Of a stretch of 64,000 nt of DNA, positions 1 to 10,949 are shown piece after piece (position 1 is the first letter of the stretch; every line of letters begins with the position of its first letter). The translations under genes and the position numbers were made by a program. A model generated the notes under the pieces. It was not told the origin of the DNA, made no database searches, and was given only the letters and a program-made list of their open reading frames with translations. This DNA is from Mycolicibacterium pulveris. GTDB lineage: Bacteria > Actinomycetota > Actinomycetes > Mycobacteriales > Mycobacteriaceae. The DNA lies in the NCBI RefSeq assembly GCF_010725725.1, contig NZ_AP022599.1, positions 2,666,001 to 2,730,000 on the forward strand. Direction: 5' to 3'.

Positions 1-118
1 CATCGACGCGGTGATCCAGCCGCACGAGACCCGGCTGTTGCTGCGTAAGTCACTGAACCTGTTGCGCGACAAGCAGATCACGCGGGTGCAGCGCAAGCAC
101 GGCCTGACCCCGATCTAA
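1..118 (+). CDS. accD4: Acyl-CoA carboxylase beta subunit, C-terminal end (AccD4-like)
   Basis: The window opens inside an ORF whose last 38 codons are visible; it ends with TAA at 116-118. The tail, with [15 protein letters not shown] and a final QRKHGLTPI, resembles the C-terminal helix of carboxyltransferase (AccD) subunits of biotin-dependent acyl-CoA carboxylases. In M. tuberculosis accD4 (Rv3799c) lies next to the emb genes, and it does so here after inversion. AccD4 works with AccA3 and AccD5 to carboxylate the long acyl-CoA that Pks13 condenses in mycolic acid synthesis. The family call is fair from the tail and the paralog call rests on synteny. The rest of the gene lies upstream of the window. 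Confidence 0.7.
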   Translation, partial: IDAVIQPHETRLLLRKSLNLLRDKQITRVQRKHGLTPI

Positions 119-130
119 GCACCTTCTTGC

Positions 131-192
131 CGCGAGCGTGCGTGTCTGAGGGCGACACGCCGAGGTTTTGCCCGAGTTTACGCACGCTCGCG
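131..192. repeat. Palindromic intergenic repeat, copy A
   Basis: A 13-bp perfect inverted repeat (CGCGAGCGTGCGT at 131-143, its complement at 180-192) encloses an inner hairpin (CGTGTC...GACACG). It lies between the converging ends of accD4 and the MBL gene, where a bidirectional terminator would be expected. Almost the same 60-bp unit recurs in opposite orientation at 1136-1196. Confidence 0.7.
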
Positions 193-206
193 CCGGGGCG
201 GCGGGC

Positions 207-1115
207 TCAGATCGGCGGCAGCCCGAGCCAGTCGTCGACCATGAACGCGTCCCCGCGCGCGACGACCGTCGCACCGCCGTGCCCCGGGTAGTGCGCGGGA
301 ACGACCGCAGCGCGACGCCGGGACGCTTCGGTGAGGATCCGTCGGCGCGTGGCTGCCGCCGCCTCGAAATCCTCGTCCCACGCGCAGGGATCGCCGGGCC
401 GGGCGAGCTGGACGGGGCAGTGGGTCAGGTCTCCGACGAACACCGCGGGCTTGCCGGCGTCCAGCCACACCACCGACGATCCCGGGGTATGGCCCGGCGC
501 CGGGCGCAGCCACAACGACTCGCTGAGCCGGTGGTCGTCAGACCACAGCTCGATCTGGTTCTCGACGGGAGAAACGCTGTCCGCGAACACTGTTCGGACA
601 TGCTCCTGTGCCGACTGCTCGTCCTCGGTGCGCGGCGTCGACGTCTGCGCCGGCCCGTCCGGCGCGAAATGCCGATAGTCGGCCTCCGGCATCAGGTACC
701 GGGCGTTCGGGAACGTCGGCACCCACGCATCGCCGTCGCGCATCGTGTTCCAGCCGACATGGTCGAAGTGTAGATGGGTGTTGACGACCACGTCGACGTC
801 GCCGGGGTCGAACCCCGCGGCCGAAAGCGTCTGCAAGAAGTCGGTCTGCAGGTTGTCCAGCGCCGCCATCCGCGGCCGGGACTTGCCGTTGCCCGCGCCG
901 GTGTCGACGAGCACCGTCAGCCCGTCGACCTCGATCACCCACACCTGCAGCGCGATGCGCCATCCGGTGTCGGTCCAGAACGTCGGCGAGAACTCGTCGG
1001 CGTGTTCTTGCCAGGCCCCGGCGGGGGTGTGCGGGAACACCTTGGTGGGAAGATCGTCGACCTGCCACTCGATGACGCGGGTGAGCGTCGCGGCGCCGAG
1101 CCGTAGCTGATCCAC
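207..1115 (-). CDS. MBL-fold metallo-hydrolase
   Basis: 302 aa with a GTG start. The metallo-beta-lactamase fold signature HLHFDH is at residues 114-119, followed by the metal ligands expected further on (APGHTPG, FVGDLTH, VPAHYPGHGG), so a dinuclear zinc hydrolase core looks intact. The sequence resembles the lactonase/quorum-quenching branch of MBL proteins more than true beta-lactamases, and there is no signal peptide, so it probably acts in the cytoplasm. The substrate is unknown. The gene stands alone between the accD4 end and embB and is flanked on both sides by inverted copies of one palindromic repeat, which isolates it transcriptionally and hints that it may be a movable unit. A GTG start 20 bp before the repeat is the only good in-frame choice. 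Confidence 0.85.
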   Translation of the reverse strand: MDQLRLGAATLTRVIEWQVDDLPTKVFPHTPAGAWQEHADEFSPTFWTDTGWRIALQVWVIEVDGLTVLVDTGAGNGKSRPRMAALDNLQTDFLQTLSAAGFDPGDVDVVVNTHLHFDHVGWNTMRDGDAWVPTFPNARYLMPEADYRHFAPDGPAQTSTPRTEDEQSAQEHVRTVFADSVSPVENQIELWSDDHRLSESLWLRPAPGHTPGSSVVWLDAGKPAVFVGDLTHCPVQLARPGDPCAWDEDFEAAAATRRRILTEASRRRAAVVPAHYPGHGGATVVARGDAFMVDDWLGLPPI

Positions 1116-1135
1116 GGCCCCAGGTTAGATCACGC

Positions 1136-1196
1136 CGAGCGTGCGCAAACTTCGGCAAAACGACGGCGTGTCGCCCTCAGACACGCACGTTCGCGG
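1136..1196. repeat. Palindromic intergenic repeat, copy B (inverted relative to copy A)
   Basis: The reverse complement of this stretch matches 131-192 with only a handful of differences, including the shared core GTCTGAGGGCGACACGCC. The outer arms are CGAGCGTGCG and its near complement. It lies between the start of the MBL gene and the end of embB, both on the minus strand, so it could terminate the long emb transcript. Confidence 0.7.
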
Positions 1197-1230
1197 GAAA
1201 AGGGGACGGGCAAGCAAGGGCTCGGCGAGA

Positions 1231-4200
1231 TTACGGCTTGATTCGGATGTGACCCGGCGAATACAACCCGCTGTGGGTGGTGGTGCCGAGTTCGAGTTCG
1301 GCGGGGACAGCCGCGCGCGCATCGGGGGTCGGCTCGAACTTGCGCAGCGAGCCCCAGTCGCGGCCCCAGTCGTTCGACAGGTAAGTCGCCATCACATGCG
1401 CGCGCAACAACAGGTCACTGATGCCGAGCAGCCCGCCGTTGAGGCCGTCCTGCCAGGTGTCGGTGTCCTTGCGTTTGGCGTTGTAATCCGGCGTGATCCG
1501 GAACTTGGGAATGTCGGTGACGCCGTTGGCGTGCAGCATCGGCTGCTGACACGGGAACGCCAGCCCGACCGCCCAGTCCATCAGCACCGGCTGCTCGGAG
1601 CCGACGTACTCCTGGACCGAGCGCAGCTCCGGCACCCGCGGCGGGGTGACGGCCACCCAGTCACCTGGCGTCAACGAAACATCCTCGGCGACAATGCGGA
1701 CCGCGACCGCGTCGTCCGGAATGTCGGCCCGGGGGAACCGCAGATTGCGCCACGACGGGATCGGCCCGAGGTCGTAGGGTACCAGCCTGCCCGCGGGCAC
1801 CGGCGCGCCGTCCGGCCCCGCGACCGCGTACTCGAGTTCGACGGTCTGGCCTTCGGTGCGCGCGTTGAACACGCTGTCGCCGGTGATGGTGCCCGCGGCG
1901 GTGACGACCACCAGCGGATGCGCGTCGTCCGGTGGCGGCAGCTCGTACCACGCCGACGCGAGCCTGCTTTCCTGCTGCGGGCCGGTGACGTAACTCCCGG
2001 CGAGCGGCACCCGGCCCGGGTCGAGCTGATAGGGCAGCGGCACCGTGGAGCCGTTGACGCCGGGGGCGTCGAGTTCGGTGGGATGATCCCAGTCGTAGTC
2101 GGTGCCGGGCATCGGCAGGTTGACTCGGATCGCTTCCGCGACAATCTTTTCCGGTACCCCGTTCGGAGTGAACCCGACCGGGTCGACGCCGCCGAGCGGA
2201 CCGAGCGGCCCGTAGTTGCCGGGCAGCGGCGTCAGAAAGCCCTCGTTGGGATCGGGTTCGACGAGCACGTCGTCGGCCAGCCCGCAGCCACCGACGAACG
2301 CGCGCAGGTTCGCCCACGCGTTGGAGTAGGTCGGGTATTGGCGGATCGCGCCCACCAGCATCGAACCGACGAACACCACGACCATGAACCCGGCGGTGAC
2401 GGGGATCGGCGCGGCGGTCAACGCCCGGGCGATGCGGCCCTCGCCGCGGTCGCGGGGCGCGAAGTGCAGCCACATCGCGTACAGCGCGGTGATCGCGAAC
2501 AGCGCGAAGAAGATGGTGCTGACCGTGACGCCGCCGATCGCGGGCATGTCGTTGTTGAACGGCACCCCGAAGCTCGACACGTACCACCAGCCGTTGGTGG
2601 TGGCGAAGCACAGCGCCAGCAGGAAGAACACCGCGGCCAGCACCGCCATCCGGTTGCGCGACCAGCGCAGCACGGCGGGCGACACCAGCACCGTCGCCAA
2701 CGCCGCCATGGCCGCGCCCACCGCGGCGAACAGCCCGAAGTGGTGTACCCACTTGGTGGGGGTGAACATCAGGAAGAAGATCGTGCCGAAGATGACACCC
2801 ATCAGCCGCCATGCCGGACCGCGGGCGACCCCGGGAATTCGCTTGCGGCGCATCATGATGAACATCGACACGAACAGCGACAGCGCGGTGATCAGGAACC
2901 CGAACCGCCGCGACAGCGACCCGTCGACGGTCGGCAGGATCAGGTAGTAGTACCGCAGGTTCTCGGTGTACCACTCCTGGTTCGGCCCGACGTCGGTGCG
3001 GATCCTGGTCGCCTCGAGCACGGTCGCGAAGGTCTGGTCGAAGAAGACGACCGTCAGGATGATGGTGCCCGCGGCCAGAATCGGCGCGACCAGCGGCCAG
3101 GTGCCGACGAGACGGCGGCGGCGCACCAGGATTCGCAGGATCGGGCGGCCACCCGCGAGCAACGCGGCGACCGCGATCAGCCCCGTCGGCTGGATGCCCA
3201 GCGTGAACGCCGCGGAAAGCGTTGCCAACGCGGCGGGCGTCAGTCGTCCGGAGATGATGGCGCGTTCGATCAGCACGTAGGTGATCAGCGCGCCGGTGGC
3301 GATCTGGCCCTCGGGGCGCAGCCCGTTGTTGAACGGCATCCACGCCGCCAGCAGCACAAGGCCGGCCGCCCACAGCGCGGGCTTGCTGGCCGCCACCGCC
3401 GGGCCGAGCCTGGGGAGTACCTCACGAGACAGCAAGAGCCAGCAGACGATTCCGCAGACCAGGTCGGGCAGCCGGATCCAGATGCTGGCGTCGCTGACGC
3501 TGGTCATCATCGCCAGCAGGTTGTAGTACCAGCCGAACGGGTCCTCGGGGCTGCCGAACCAGCGGAAGTAGTTCGACATGTAGCCGGCGTGCCCGGCCAC
3601 GCGGGCCATGCCGAGGATGTAGCCGTCGTCCGACGAGTTGGCCCCGATGACGTGCCACACCAGGAACCCGCCGACGACGGTGACGTCGGTGGCGGTGAAT
3701 GTGCGCCACCGTGCCGGGATCAACCGGTGCATCCGCCGCCCGTCGAGGCGGTCCAGCCGCCACAACGCCAGCAGCGCGATCACGGTGGAAAGGATCGCCA
3801 GCACCATCGCGGTGAGCTTCAAAGGTGTCGGCTTCGAGGAGAACCGGGTGTCGATGGTCGCCGAAACGGTCAACCCCGGCGGCGCGGGTCCGGTCAACTC
3901 GGTGAAGACACCGACGATCTGCGGGCGCAGGTTCGGGTCGGCGAACCCGCTGCGCTGTTCGGACCCGTCGGCCTTGGTGAGCCCGACGAACGTCGCGAAC
4001 GTGCCCTCTTCGGTCGAGGTGATCTCGATGCGCTCACAGGCATCCGATTCCGCCTGTGCGCGAGGCACACTGGCCACCACCACGTTGCGGTCGGTGATGT
4101 CGACCCGGTCCTCGGTCACGTCGACGAACAGCGACTGCAGCCTGGCCTGCTTACCGTCGGGGGGTGCGGTACCGAACACCAGGCCGCCCGACGGCGGCAT

Positions 4201-4440
4201 CGCACGGATCACCTCGCACGGCACCGTCGCGGTCATCGACACCGGGGTCAGCGAGATCAGCGGCGCCGTCACATTGTTGAGCTGACCCTGCTGCGGCCAG
4301 TTCAGGGTCGCCGTGGTCTGCACCACCGGCAGCAGCGGGGTGGCGAGCGACAGCACGAAGCCGAGCAGGCCGGCGATGGTCGCCACCCAGCGGGCGATCT
4401 TGACGTCGCGGCCGGCGTCACGGGCGAGGATCGCGGTCAT
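1231..4440 (-). CDS. embB: Arabinosyltransferase EmbB
   Basis: 1069 aa, the usual size for Emb proteins (about 1,070-1,100). EmbB is a GT-C (GT53) membrane enzyme that adds arabinose from decaprenyl-phosphoryl-arabinose to arabinan on the outer side of the membrane, working with EmbA. The N-terminal transmembrane helix (about 17-40) is followed by a periplasmic loop and many more helices, with a C-terminal carbohydrate-binding part rich in Trp. The catalytic loop motif [10 protein letters not shown] is at 271-280. Met278 corresponds to M. tuberculosis Met306, the main ethambutol-resistance position, and the preceding Ile-Leu are also the susceptible type. Its ATG overlaps the embA stop by 4 nt (ATGA), so the two genes are translationally coupled. 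It is the last gene of the block. Confidence 0.97.
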   Translation of the reverse strand: MTAILARDAGRDVKIARWVATIAGLLGFVLSLATPLLPVVQTTATLNWPQQGQLNNVTAPLISLTPVSMTATVPCEVIRAMPPSGGLVFGTAPPDGKQARLQSLFVDVTEDRVDITDRNVVVASVPRAQAESDACERIEITSTEEGTFATFVGLTKADGSEQRSGFADPNLRPQIVGVFTELTGPAPPGLTVSATIDTRFSSKPTPLKLTAMVLAILSTVIALLALWRLDRLDGRRMHRLIPARWRTFTATDVTVVGGFLVWHVIGANSSDDGYILGMARVAGHAGYMSNYFRWFGSPEDPFGWYYNLLAMMTSVSDASIWIRLPDLVCGIVCWLLLSREVLPRLGPAVAASKPALWAAGLVLLAAWMPFNNGLRPEGQIATGALITYVLIERAIISGRLTPAALATLSAAFTLGIQPTGLIAVAALLAGGRPILRILVRRRRLVGTWPLVAPILAAGTIILTVVFFDQTFATVLEATRIRTDVGPNQEWYTENLRYYYLILPTVDGSLSRRFGFLITALSLFVSMFIMMRRKRIPGVARGPAWRLMGVIFGTIFFLMFTPTKWVHHFGLFAAVGAAMAALATVLVSPAVLRWSRNRMAVLAAVFFLLALCFATTNGWWYVSSFGVPFNNDMPAIGGVTVSTIFFALFAITALYAMWLHFAPRDRGEGRIARALTAAPIPVTAGFMVVVFVGSMLVGAIRQYPTYSNAWANLRAFVGGCGLADDVLVEPDPNEGFLTPLPGNYGPLGPLGGVDPVGFTPNGVPEKIVAEAIRVNLPMPGTDYDWDHPTELDAPGVNGSTVPLPYQLDPGRVPLAGSYVTGPQQESRLASAWYELPPPDDAHPLVVVTAAGTITGDSVFNARTEGQTVELEYAVAGPDGAPVPAGRLVPYDLGPIPSWRNLRFPRADIPDDAVAVRIVAEDVSLTPGDWVAVTPPRVPELRSVQEYVGSEQPVLMDWAVGLAFPCQQPMLHANGVTDIPKFRITPDYNAKRKDTDTWQDGLNGGLLGISDLLLRAHVMATYLSNDWGRDWGSLRKFEPTPDARAAVPAELELGTTTHSGLYSPGHIRIKP

Positions 4441-7400
4441 GGCAGCGCCCTGATCGGTCCGTTGCGGGTCCAGCCGAAGACGCGTTGGGTGCCCTGTTCG
4501 ACGGCGGCGTTGGGTGCCTGCGCGGCGGGCACCACCCGGTCGTAGCGTTCGATCGAACCCCAGTCGCGGTACCAGTCATCGCGCAGATACGTCGGAATCG
4601 TCGAGGTCCGCAGCAGCGCCTGGATGAACAGGAACGGGCCGCCGTCCTGCGCCGACTGCCACATGTTCGACGAGGACACCACCTGCTTGAAGTTGGGCAG
4701 GATGCGGTACTCGGGCAGTTCGGCGATCCCGAGGTGCTGGGCGAACGGGCGCTGGCACGGGAAGTTCGCGGCCGTCGCGATGTCCATCAGCACCGGGGTC
4801 TGCGAGCCGAGGAACTGCTGAGCGGTCTCGAGCACCGGGACCCGCGGCGGCGTGAACGCGAACCACTGGTCCTCGGACAGGTTCGGGTCGTCGGCGACGA
4901 TGCGCGCGACGTTGGCCTCCGGCGGTGCCCATGACAGCGGGAATCGCAAGTTGCGCCACGCCTTTTGGGGGAAGATGTCGATGGGCTGCACCTCGTTGAG
5001 TGCCTCGAAGCTGCCGTCGGGGCGGTGGATGCCCCACTGCAGCTTCAGCGACTGCCCGTAGTTGAACGACCCGTCCTCCTCGTAGTACCAGATGGCACCG
5101 GCAGCCGCGACGGTCACCAGCGGCCGCTCGGGGGTGCGTGGCGGCAGCTGGTACCAGGCCGAGGTGACCTCGGCCGCGACGTCGTTCTCGTCGTAGCTGC
5201 CCATCACCGGGGTTCGGGCCGGGTCGAGCCCGAACGGCAGGAACACCCGCGACCCGTTGACGCCCTCGGGCCCGTATCCGCCGCCGGTGCCCGCCGCGTA
5301 GCCGATGCCGACGTTGGGTTCGTTCGGCGAGCCGTCGGAGTTGACCAACCCGGGGTTGGCGGTGACGGGTTCCGCGGGCTCGAGGGTGTCGCTGACGCCG
5401 TTGGGGTGGAACCCGACGGGATCCTCGCCGCCGAGCGGCCCGTAGCGACCGAACCGCTGACCCGGAACCGGCTCCAGCAGACCGGCATTGGTGTCGCGTT
5501 CGACCAGCACGTCGTCGGCCATCGCGCAGCTGGTCTCCGAAAGCCCGGACTGCAACGCCGCCAGGTTCGCCTTGGCGGTGGTGTAGACGGGATAGCGCTG
5601 CACTGCCCCCTTGGCCATCGAGCCGACCTCGAGCACCACCATGATGGCCGCCACCACCAGCAGCGGCGTGGAGGCCAGCACCCGGTTGCGGCGGGTGTCG
5701 GCCACCTCGGTGTGCCCGGCGTAGTCGATGCGGAAGTGCAGCCACGCCGCCAGCAGGCCCGTCGCGATCGCCAACACGAGGAAGATGATCATCACCGGAA
5801 TGCCCGCCAGCACCGGCTGCTTGTCGAACCACGGCACCCCGTAGTTGCCGACATAGAACCAACCGTTGATACCCGATGTGGCCCAAGCCAATACGAACAG
5901 CAGCGCGGTGACATACAGCGCCAGGTTGCGGCGGCTGTGCAGCCCGACCCGGGCGAACGCGAACGCGGTGACGGCCCCGAGCGCGCCGGCAAGGCCCGCG
6001 AACGCCCCGAACTGCACCGCCCATTTCGTCGGGGTGAAGGTCAGCAGCAGCAGCCCGACCGCCGTCACCCCGATCAACCGCCACAGCGGGCCCCTCGCCA
6101 TTCCGGGCACGCGGCTGCGGCGCAGCAGCACGGCGAGCATGCCGAACAGACACAGCAGCATCACCAGCACGGCGAAGCGGCGGGTCAGCGAAGAGTCGAC
6201 GCTGTCCTCCACGGTGAGGAAGTAGTAGCGCAGGAACTCCTGGTACCACGCGATGGTGGGGCCGACCTTGTATTTAATGCGGGCCGCCTCGGCGACGGTG
6301 GCCAGCGTCTGGTCCCGGAACACGACCACGAAGATCAGCGCGGCCGACGCCGCCAACGCGGCCAGCGGGGCCGCCACACCGTCGACGGGGCGCCGTGCCT
6401 GAATGGCTCGGGCGATGGCGCGGGCGCCGACGAGCAGCGGCGCCAGCGCGATCAGGCCCTGCGGCGCCAGCGTCACGCTGAACACCGCGACGACGACGGC
6501 AAGCGCCGCAGGCCACAGCCGCCGGGTGCCGATGGCGTTCTCGACCAGCATCCAGGTCGCGACCACACCGAACGCGATGAGCGGTTCGGGGCGCAGCCCG
6601 TTGTTGAACGGCAGCCACGCGGCCAGGAACACCGCACCGGCCGTCCACACCGCCACCCGGTTGCCCGCCAGCCCTGCCGCGCCGGGGCCCAGCCGCGGCA
6701 GCACGCAGCGGCTGAGGAGCACCCAGGTGGCCACCGCCGCGGCCGTCGCGGGCAGCCGCATCCACACCCCCGCCGTGCTGACCGCGGCCAGCTGTGCCAG
6801 CACCGACTGATACCAGTCGAACGGGGCCTCCGTGGCGCCGAAGAAGCGGAAGTAGTTCACGGTGTAACCCGCCTCGTCCGCCACGCGCGCGATGGTCAGG
6901 TTGTAGCCGTCGTCCGAGCTGATCGCCCCGATCAGGTGCCACAGCAGCAGCGTGCCGATCACCCCCACGTCGGCCAGCCAATGCCAGAACCCGACCCGCC
7001 AGAACCGTCGCCATCCACGGGGCACCCGCCGACCCGAGCGCCGGTCCAGCATCGCCAGCGCCACGATCGACCCGATCACGCACGCCACGCCGAGCACCAT
7101 CACGGCGAGCTTGAGGGTGGTCGGCGAGCTGATGAACCGGGTGTCGACGTCGATCCGCGCGGCCAACCCGTCCTGCGCCGGGATCTCGAGATCCGTGAAA
7201 ACCCCGGCGACCTGCGGTTTCTTGTCGGCCTCCAGCGTGCCCGCGGCCCCGGGGATGCCGACGAAGTCGGCGCCGACCCCGCCGGGGCCGGCCCAGATGT
7301 GTAACGCGCTGCACGCCCCGGCCTCCACCGCGGGCCGAGGCGCCACCGCGGCAACCGAGTCGCGCACCGCGACGACGACCACGTCGGCGGTGGCCCGGAC

Positions 7401-7709
7401 GAACAGCCCGTTACGGGTGGCCTCGATGCCTCCGGGCGGCACGGTGGAGATGACCAGCCCGCCGTCGTCGGGCAGGGTCGTGACGGCCTGGCAGGGGATC
7501 GAGACGTCGAGCGCCAGCGGCGCACCCGACACCAGCGGGGCGGTGATGTCGCCGACGAACCCGTCGGGATCGGTGCCCTGCGGCCACAGAATGGTGGCCG
7601 TGGTCTGGTTCACCGGCAGCAGCGGCACCAGCCCGCATAGCAGCACTCCCGCGATGCCTGCGACGGCCGCGATCAGGCGCGCGAGGCGGTGGGCGGGGTC
7701 GCTGGGCAC
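4437..7709 (-). CDS. embA: Arabinosyltransferase EmbA
   Basis: 1090 aa with a GTG start 24 bp after embC. It is a GT53 arabinosyltransferase paralog of EmbB and EmbC and forms a heterodimer with EmbB that builds the branched hexa-arabinoside ends of arabinogalactan. The signature loop reads [10 protein letters not shown], with Asn-Leu-Thr-Ile where EmbB has Ile-Leu-Gly-Met; such a difference is normal for EmbA. The N-terminal helix, the long extracytoplasmic loop, the following membrane helices and the C-terminal carbohydrate-binding domain are all present, without truncation. Between embC and embB its identity follows from order and from the DDGYN loop. Confidence 0.96.
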   Translation of the reverse strand: MPSDPAHRLARLIAAVAGIAGVLLCGLVPLLPVNQTTATILWPQGTDPDGFVGDITAPLVSGAPLALDVSIPCQAVTTLPDDGGLVISTVPPGGIEATRNGLFVRATADVVVVAVRDSVAAVAPRPAVEAGACSALHIWAGPGGVGADFVGIPGAAGTLEADKKPQVAGVFTDLEIPAQDGLAARIDVDTRFISSPTTLKLAVMVLGVACVIGSIVALAMLDRRSGRRVPRGWRRFWRVGFWHWLADVGVIGTLLLWHLIGAISSDDGYNLTIARVADEAGYTVNYFRFFGATEAPFDWYQSVLAQLAAVSTAGVWMRLPATAAAVATWVLLSRCVLPRLGPGAAGLAGNRVAVWTAGAVFLAAWLPFNNGLRPEPLIAFGVVATWMLVENAIGTRRLWPAALAVVVAVFSVTLAPQGLIALAPLLVGARAIARAIQARRPVDGVAAPLAALAASAALIFVVVFRDQTLATVAEAARIKYKVGPTIAWYQEFLRYYFLTVEDSVDSSLTRRFAVLVMLLCLFGMLAVLLRRSRVPGMARGPLWRLIGVTAVGLLLLTFTPTKWAVQFGAFAGLAGALGAVTAFAFARVGLHSRRNLALYVTALLFVLAWATSGINGWFYVGNYGVPWFDKQPVLAGIPVMIIFLVLAIATGLLAAWLHFRIDYAGHTEVADTRRNRVLASTPLLVVAAIMVVLEVGSMAKGAVQRYPVYTTAKANLAALQSGLSETSCAMADDVLVERDTNAGLLEPVPGQRFGRYGPLGGEDPVGFHPNGVSDTLEPAEPVTANPGLVNSDGSPNEPNVGIGYAAGTGGGYGPEGVNGSRVFLPFGLDPARTPVMGSYDENDVAAEVTSAWYQLPPRTPERPLVTVAAAGAIWYYEEDGSFNYGQSLKLQWGIHRPDGSFEALNEVQPIDIFPQKAWRNLRFPLSWAPPEANVARIVADDPNLSEDQWFAFTPPRVPVLETAQQFLGSQTPVLMDIATAANFPCQRPFAQHLGIAELPEYRILPNFKQVVSSSNMWQSAQDGGPFLFIQALLRTSTIPTYLRDDWYRDWGSIERYDRVVPAAQAPNAAVEQGTQRVFGWTRNGPIRALP

Positions 7710-7733
7710 GAGGGTCGATGGTAGGCGACGAAA

Positions 7734-10700
7734 CTAATGACGCAGCGGCGCCGGGCTCCACAGCCCGCTACGCGTCGCCGAACCGAGGTCGATGCGGGCC
7801 GGCTCCGCGTCCGGGTAGTAGGGGGTCAGCCGCTGCAGGGCGCCCCAGTCGCGCATCCAGTCGTTGGCCAGATACGACGGCACCGTGGTGGCGCGCACCA
7901 GCAGCTCGGTGATGCCCAGCGGGCCGCCGCCCAGGTTGTCCATCACCGGCGAGTTGGCCTCCGCGCCGAATCGGTCCGGCATGATCCGCCACTTCGGCAC
8001 CTCGATGACGCCGTACTGGTGGTCGAACGGCCGCTGGCATGGGAACGCCATGCCGACCAGCCAGTCCAGCAGGACCGGGTCGGTGGAACCCACCACGTCC
8101 TGCAGGGTGCGCAGGTCGGGGATGCGCGGCGGGGTGAGCGCGATCCAGTGCTCGGGATTGAGGTCGTCATCGGTGGCGACCAGCCGCACCCGGGTGGCGT
8201 CGTCGGGTATGGCGTCCAGCGGGACCCGCAGGTTGCGCCAGGCCGGGGAGGCACCGACGTCGCCCATCTCGACGCTGCCGGCCGCCTCGTTGCTGCCCTC
8301 GGTGGCGTACTGCACGACGACCTCGCCCGGATCGAAGCGCCCGGCCGCCGACACCACCAGCAGGGGGCCGGCCTGGTCCCGGGACGGCAGCCGGTACCAC
8401 GCCGAGCGCAGCGACGCCGGCTGTTGCGTGCCGCTGCGCCAGCTGCCCATCACCGGGGTGGTGGCCGGATCCAGCTCGAACGGCAGCCGCGCGCGCGAGC
8501 CGTTGATCCCGGCCGCGGCGGTGGTGCCGCCTTCGGTGCCGGCCTCGCCGCCGGCGTCGTCGCTTTCGGGGCTGTCGGCGAAGTTGGTCGCGGTGCCGGG
8601 GCCGCCCATCACCTCGTCGGCGGAAAGATCGGACGGAATTCCGTTGGGGCCGAAGCCCTCTGATGCTTCCGCGCCCAGCGCGTCACCGAGCGCGCTGTCG
8701 ATCGGCGCCAGCATGCCTGCGTTGGCGTCCTGTTCGACGAGCACGTCTTCGGCCAACCCGCACGTCTTGCCGGTCAGCGCCTCGAGGTTGGAGCGGCCCA
8801 CACTCCACGCCGGATACTGGCCGATCATCGCCAGCGTCAGCGACAGCACCTCGAACGCCACCAACGCCCAGGTGGCGATGGCCAACGGCGCCTGGACGAT
8901 TCGTTGCCAGCGACGCGGCTGGCCGGGCGGCGACTGGTCACGGCCGGAGAAGTGGAACCACGCCGCCGCCAGCAGCGCGATCACCGAGAACCCCAGCAGG
9001 ATGGTGGTGAAGCCGAATTTCCACTCCGGGAACGCATTCGACCACGGCACACCGAAATTGGAGACGTACCACCACCCGTTGACGGTGGCGAACGACAGCG
9101 CGGTGACGAACAACACGGCCGCGGTGAACACCGACCGGTTGCGCCGCGACCGCATCGCCGCGGCGCCGACCGCGACGGCCGCCAGCGCGCCGAGCGATCC
9201 GGCCAGCCCGGCGAACACCCCGAAGTGATGGGTCCACTTGGTCGGGGTGAACATCAACGCCAGGAACGAGATGATCGTGATACCCACGATGCGTCGGCTG
9301 GGGCCGAGCGCGGTGCCGGGAATCCTGAACTTGCGCAACGCCATCGCCACCGAGACGGCCAGCGCCAGCAGCAGCGTCAACACCGCGAACCGGCGCGCGA
9401 CCGAACCGTCGGGGCTGGTTGTGAACAGCCGCGAGTAGCGGATGTGCTCGTCGAACCACGAAAGGCTGGGTCCTACAGCCGATTTGAACGCGCTGGCCTG
9501 CATCTCGCCGACCAGCGTCTGATCCCGGAAGATCAAGATGATCGTCACCGTGGCCGCGGCCAGGATCGGCGCCAGCAGCGCTAGATAGCCGAACCGCGAC
9601 GTGTGGGCGGCGACGATCGTCTTCAGCGGCCCGACGGCCACCAGCAGGGCGCCGACCGCGGCGATGCCCGTCGGCCCGGAGAACAGCGTCAGCGCGCCGA
9701 TGATGATCGCGACCGCCACCGGCAGCAGCCGGCTGGTGGCCACCCCGCGTTCCACCGAGCACCAGGTGAGCAGGATGCCGAGCGCGATGATCGGCTCCGG
9801 GCGCAGCCCGTTGTTCAGGGGCAGCCAGAACGCCAGGAACAGGCCGGCCGCCGTCCACGCCGCGGCGCCGCTGGTCTTGACGGCGTTGCCGAGGCGCGGG
9901 ATCACCTCGCGGCTGATCAACCACCAGCAGACCAAGGCCATCACCAGCGTCGGCAGCCGCATCCACACGCTGTGGGTGCTGACGTGGGCCCACAGCGCCA
10001 GCAGGTCGTAGTACCAGCCGAACGGGGCCTCGGGGGTGCCGAACCACCGGTAGTAATTGGCCATGTAGCCGGCGTGCTCCGACACCCTGGCCATGGTGAG
10101 GATGTAGCCGTCGTCGGCGGTGTTGGCCCCGACGAAGTGCCACCACACCAGCGCCGCGGTGACCACCCCGTCCAGCGGCCGGAACGACCACCAGCGCGGC
10201 GGCAGGAAGCGCTTGACCTTTCGGCCGTCGGCGGTGTCGAGCACGTGCAGGGCGCCGAGCGCGATGATCGTCATCGCGACGCCGAGGATCATCACCAGCA
10301 GCTTCAGCAGCGTCGGTGAACTGCTGTAGCGCGAGTCGACGGTGGCCGAGAACTCCAGGCCGGGCGGCGCGGGCCCGGAAAGGTCGGTGAAGACGCCGAC
10401 GATCTGCGGGCGGAAGTCGTAGCCGCCGCGTTCCCCGCTCAGCGGCGCGCCGGGGTCGTCGCTGTCGGGTCCCTTGACCAAGCCCACGAACTCGCCGGTG
10501 ACCTTGTCGGCGTGCGCGGTGAAGACCAGGCGTTCGCACTGCGGGCTGAGCACCTGGTCCAGGGGCGCGCTGACCACCGGGGTGTTGCGCACGATGACGA
10601 GCAGGTCGCTGTTGACCCGCTCGATGAGCAGGCCGCGGTCGACGGCCTTGGGTGCCTGCTTGGGCACCGTCGACAACAGCACCGTGCGGCCCGCGTATTC

Positions 10701-10949
10701 TTCGCCGTCCGCACCGACCAGCCCGGCGGCCACCCGGCACGGCACGCTGATCGTCAGATCGGTGGCCACGTAGCCGATCAGCGGCGCGTTGACGCTCTGC
10801 AGCACGCCGTCCTGGGGCCAGTTCAGCTCTGCGGTGGTCTGCTTGACCGGCAGCAGCGGGGTCGCGATCGCCAGCGCCGCGCCGAGCAGACCGGCGACGA
10901 TGGCGACCAGCCGCGCGGTCCGATGGTTCGCCCCGACTTGGCCAGTCAC
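7734..10949 (-). CDS. embC: Arabinosyltransferase EmbC
   Basis: 1071 aa. EmbC is the GT53 enzyme that extends the arabinan of lipoarabinomannan, acting as a homodimer in the plasma membrane. The catalytic aspartates are in the loop [10 protein letters not shown] starting at residue 279 (Asp294 region in M. tuberculosis). The C-terminal region keeps the Trp-rich carbohydrate-binding segment. A GTG start overlaps the aftA stop as GTGA at 10946-10949, which fixes the start. An acidic, Gly- and Glu-rich insertion (about residues 775-800) looks variable and probably lies in a surface loop. First of the three emb genes in transcription order, as in M. tuberculosis. Confidence 0.96.
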   Translation of the reverse strand: MTGQVGANHRTARLVAIVAGLLGAALAIATPLLPVKQTTAELNWPQDGVLQSVNAPLIGYVATDLTISVPCRVAAGLVGADGEEYAGRTVLLSTVPKQAPKAVDRGLLIERVNSDLLVIVRNTPVVSAPLDQVLSPQCERLVFTAHADKVTGEFVGLVKGPDSDDPGAPLSGERGGYDFRPQIVGVFTDLSGPAPPGLEFSATVDSRYSSSPTLLKLLVMILGVAMTIIALGALHVLDTADGRKVKRFLPPRWWSFRPLDGVVTAALVWWHFVGANTADDGYILTMARVSEHAGYMANYYRWFGTPEAPFGWYYDLLALWAHVSTHSVWMRLPTLVMALVCWWLISREVIPRLGNAVKTSGAAAWTAAGLFLAFWLPLNNGLRPEPIIALGILLTWCSVERGVATSRLLPVAVAIIIGALTLFSGPTGIAAVGALLVAVGPLKTIVAAHTSRFGYLALLAPILAAATVTIILIFRDQTLVGEMQASAFKSAVGPSLSWFDEHIRYSRLFTTSPDGSVARRFAVLTLLLALAVSVAMALRKFRIPGTALGPSRRIVGITIISFLALMFTPTKWTHHFGVFAGLAGSLGALAAVAVGAAAMRSRRNRSVFTAAVLFVTALSFATVNGWWYVSNFGVPWSNAFPEWKFGFTTILLGFSVIALLAAAWFHFSGRDQSPPGQPRRWQRIVQAPLAIATWALVAFEVLSLTLAMIGQYPAWSVGRSNLEALTGKTCGLAEDVLVEQDANAGMLAPIDSALGDALGAEASEGFGPNGIPSDLSADEVMGGPGTATNFADSPESDDAGGEAGTEGGTTAAAGINGSRARLPFELDPATTPVMGSWRSGTQQPASLRSAWYRLPSRDQAGPLLVVSAAGRFDPGEVVVQYATEGSNEAAGSVEMGDVGASPAWRNLRVPLDAIPDDATRVRLVATDDDLNPEHWIALTPPRIPDLRTLQDVVGSTDPVLLDWLVGMAFPCQRPFDHQYGVIEVPKWRIMPDRFGAEANSPVMDNLGGGPLGITELLVRATTVPSYLANDWMRDWGALQRLTPYYPDAEPARIDLGSATRSGLWSPAPLRH

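Noticed and set aside
1141..4545. A 1134-codon open frame on the plus strand
   Set aside because: It lies exactly opposite embB, is full of Arg, Gly, His and Gln runs and has no domain; it is a GC-bias mirror of the real gene.
4965..7304. A 779-codon open frame on the plus strand
   Set aside because: Antisense to embA with the same low-complexity Arg/His-rich composition; no RBS and no recognisable motif.
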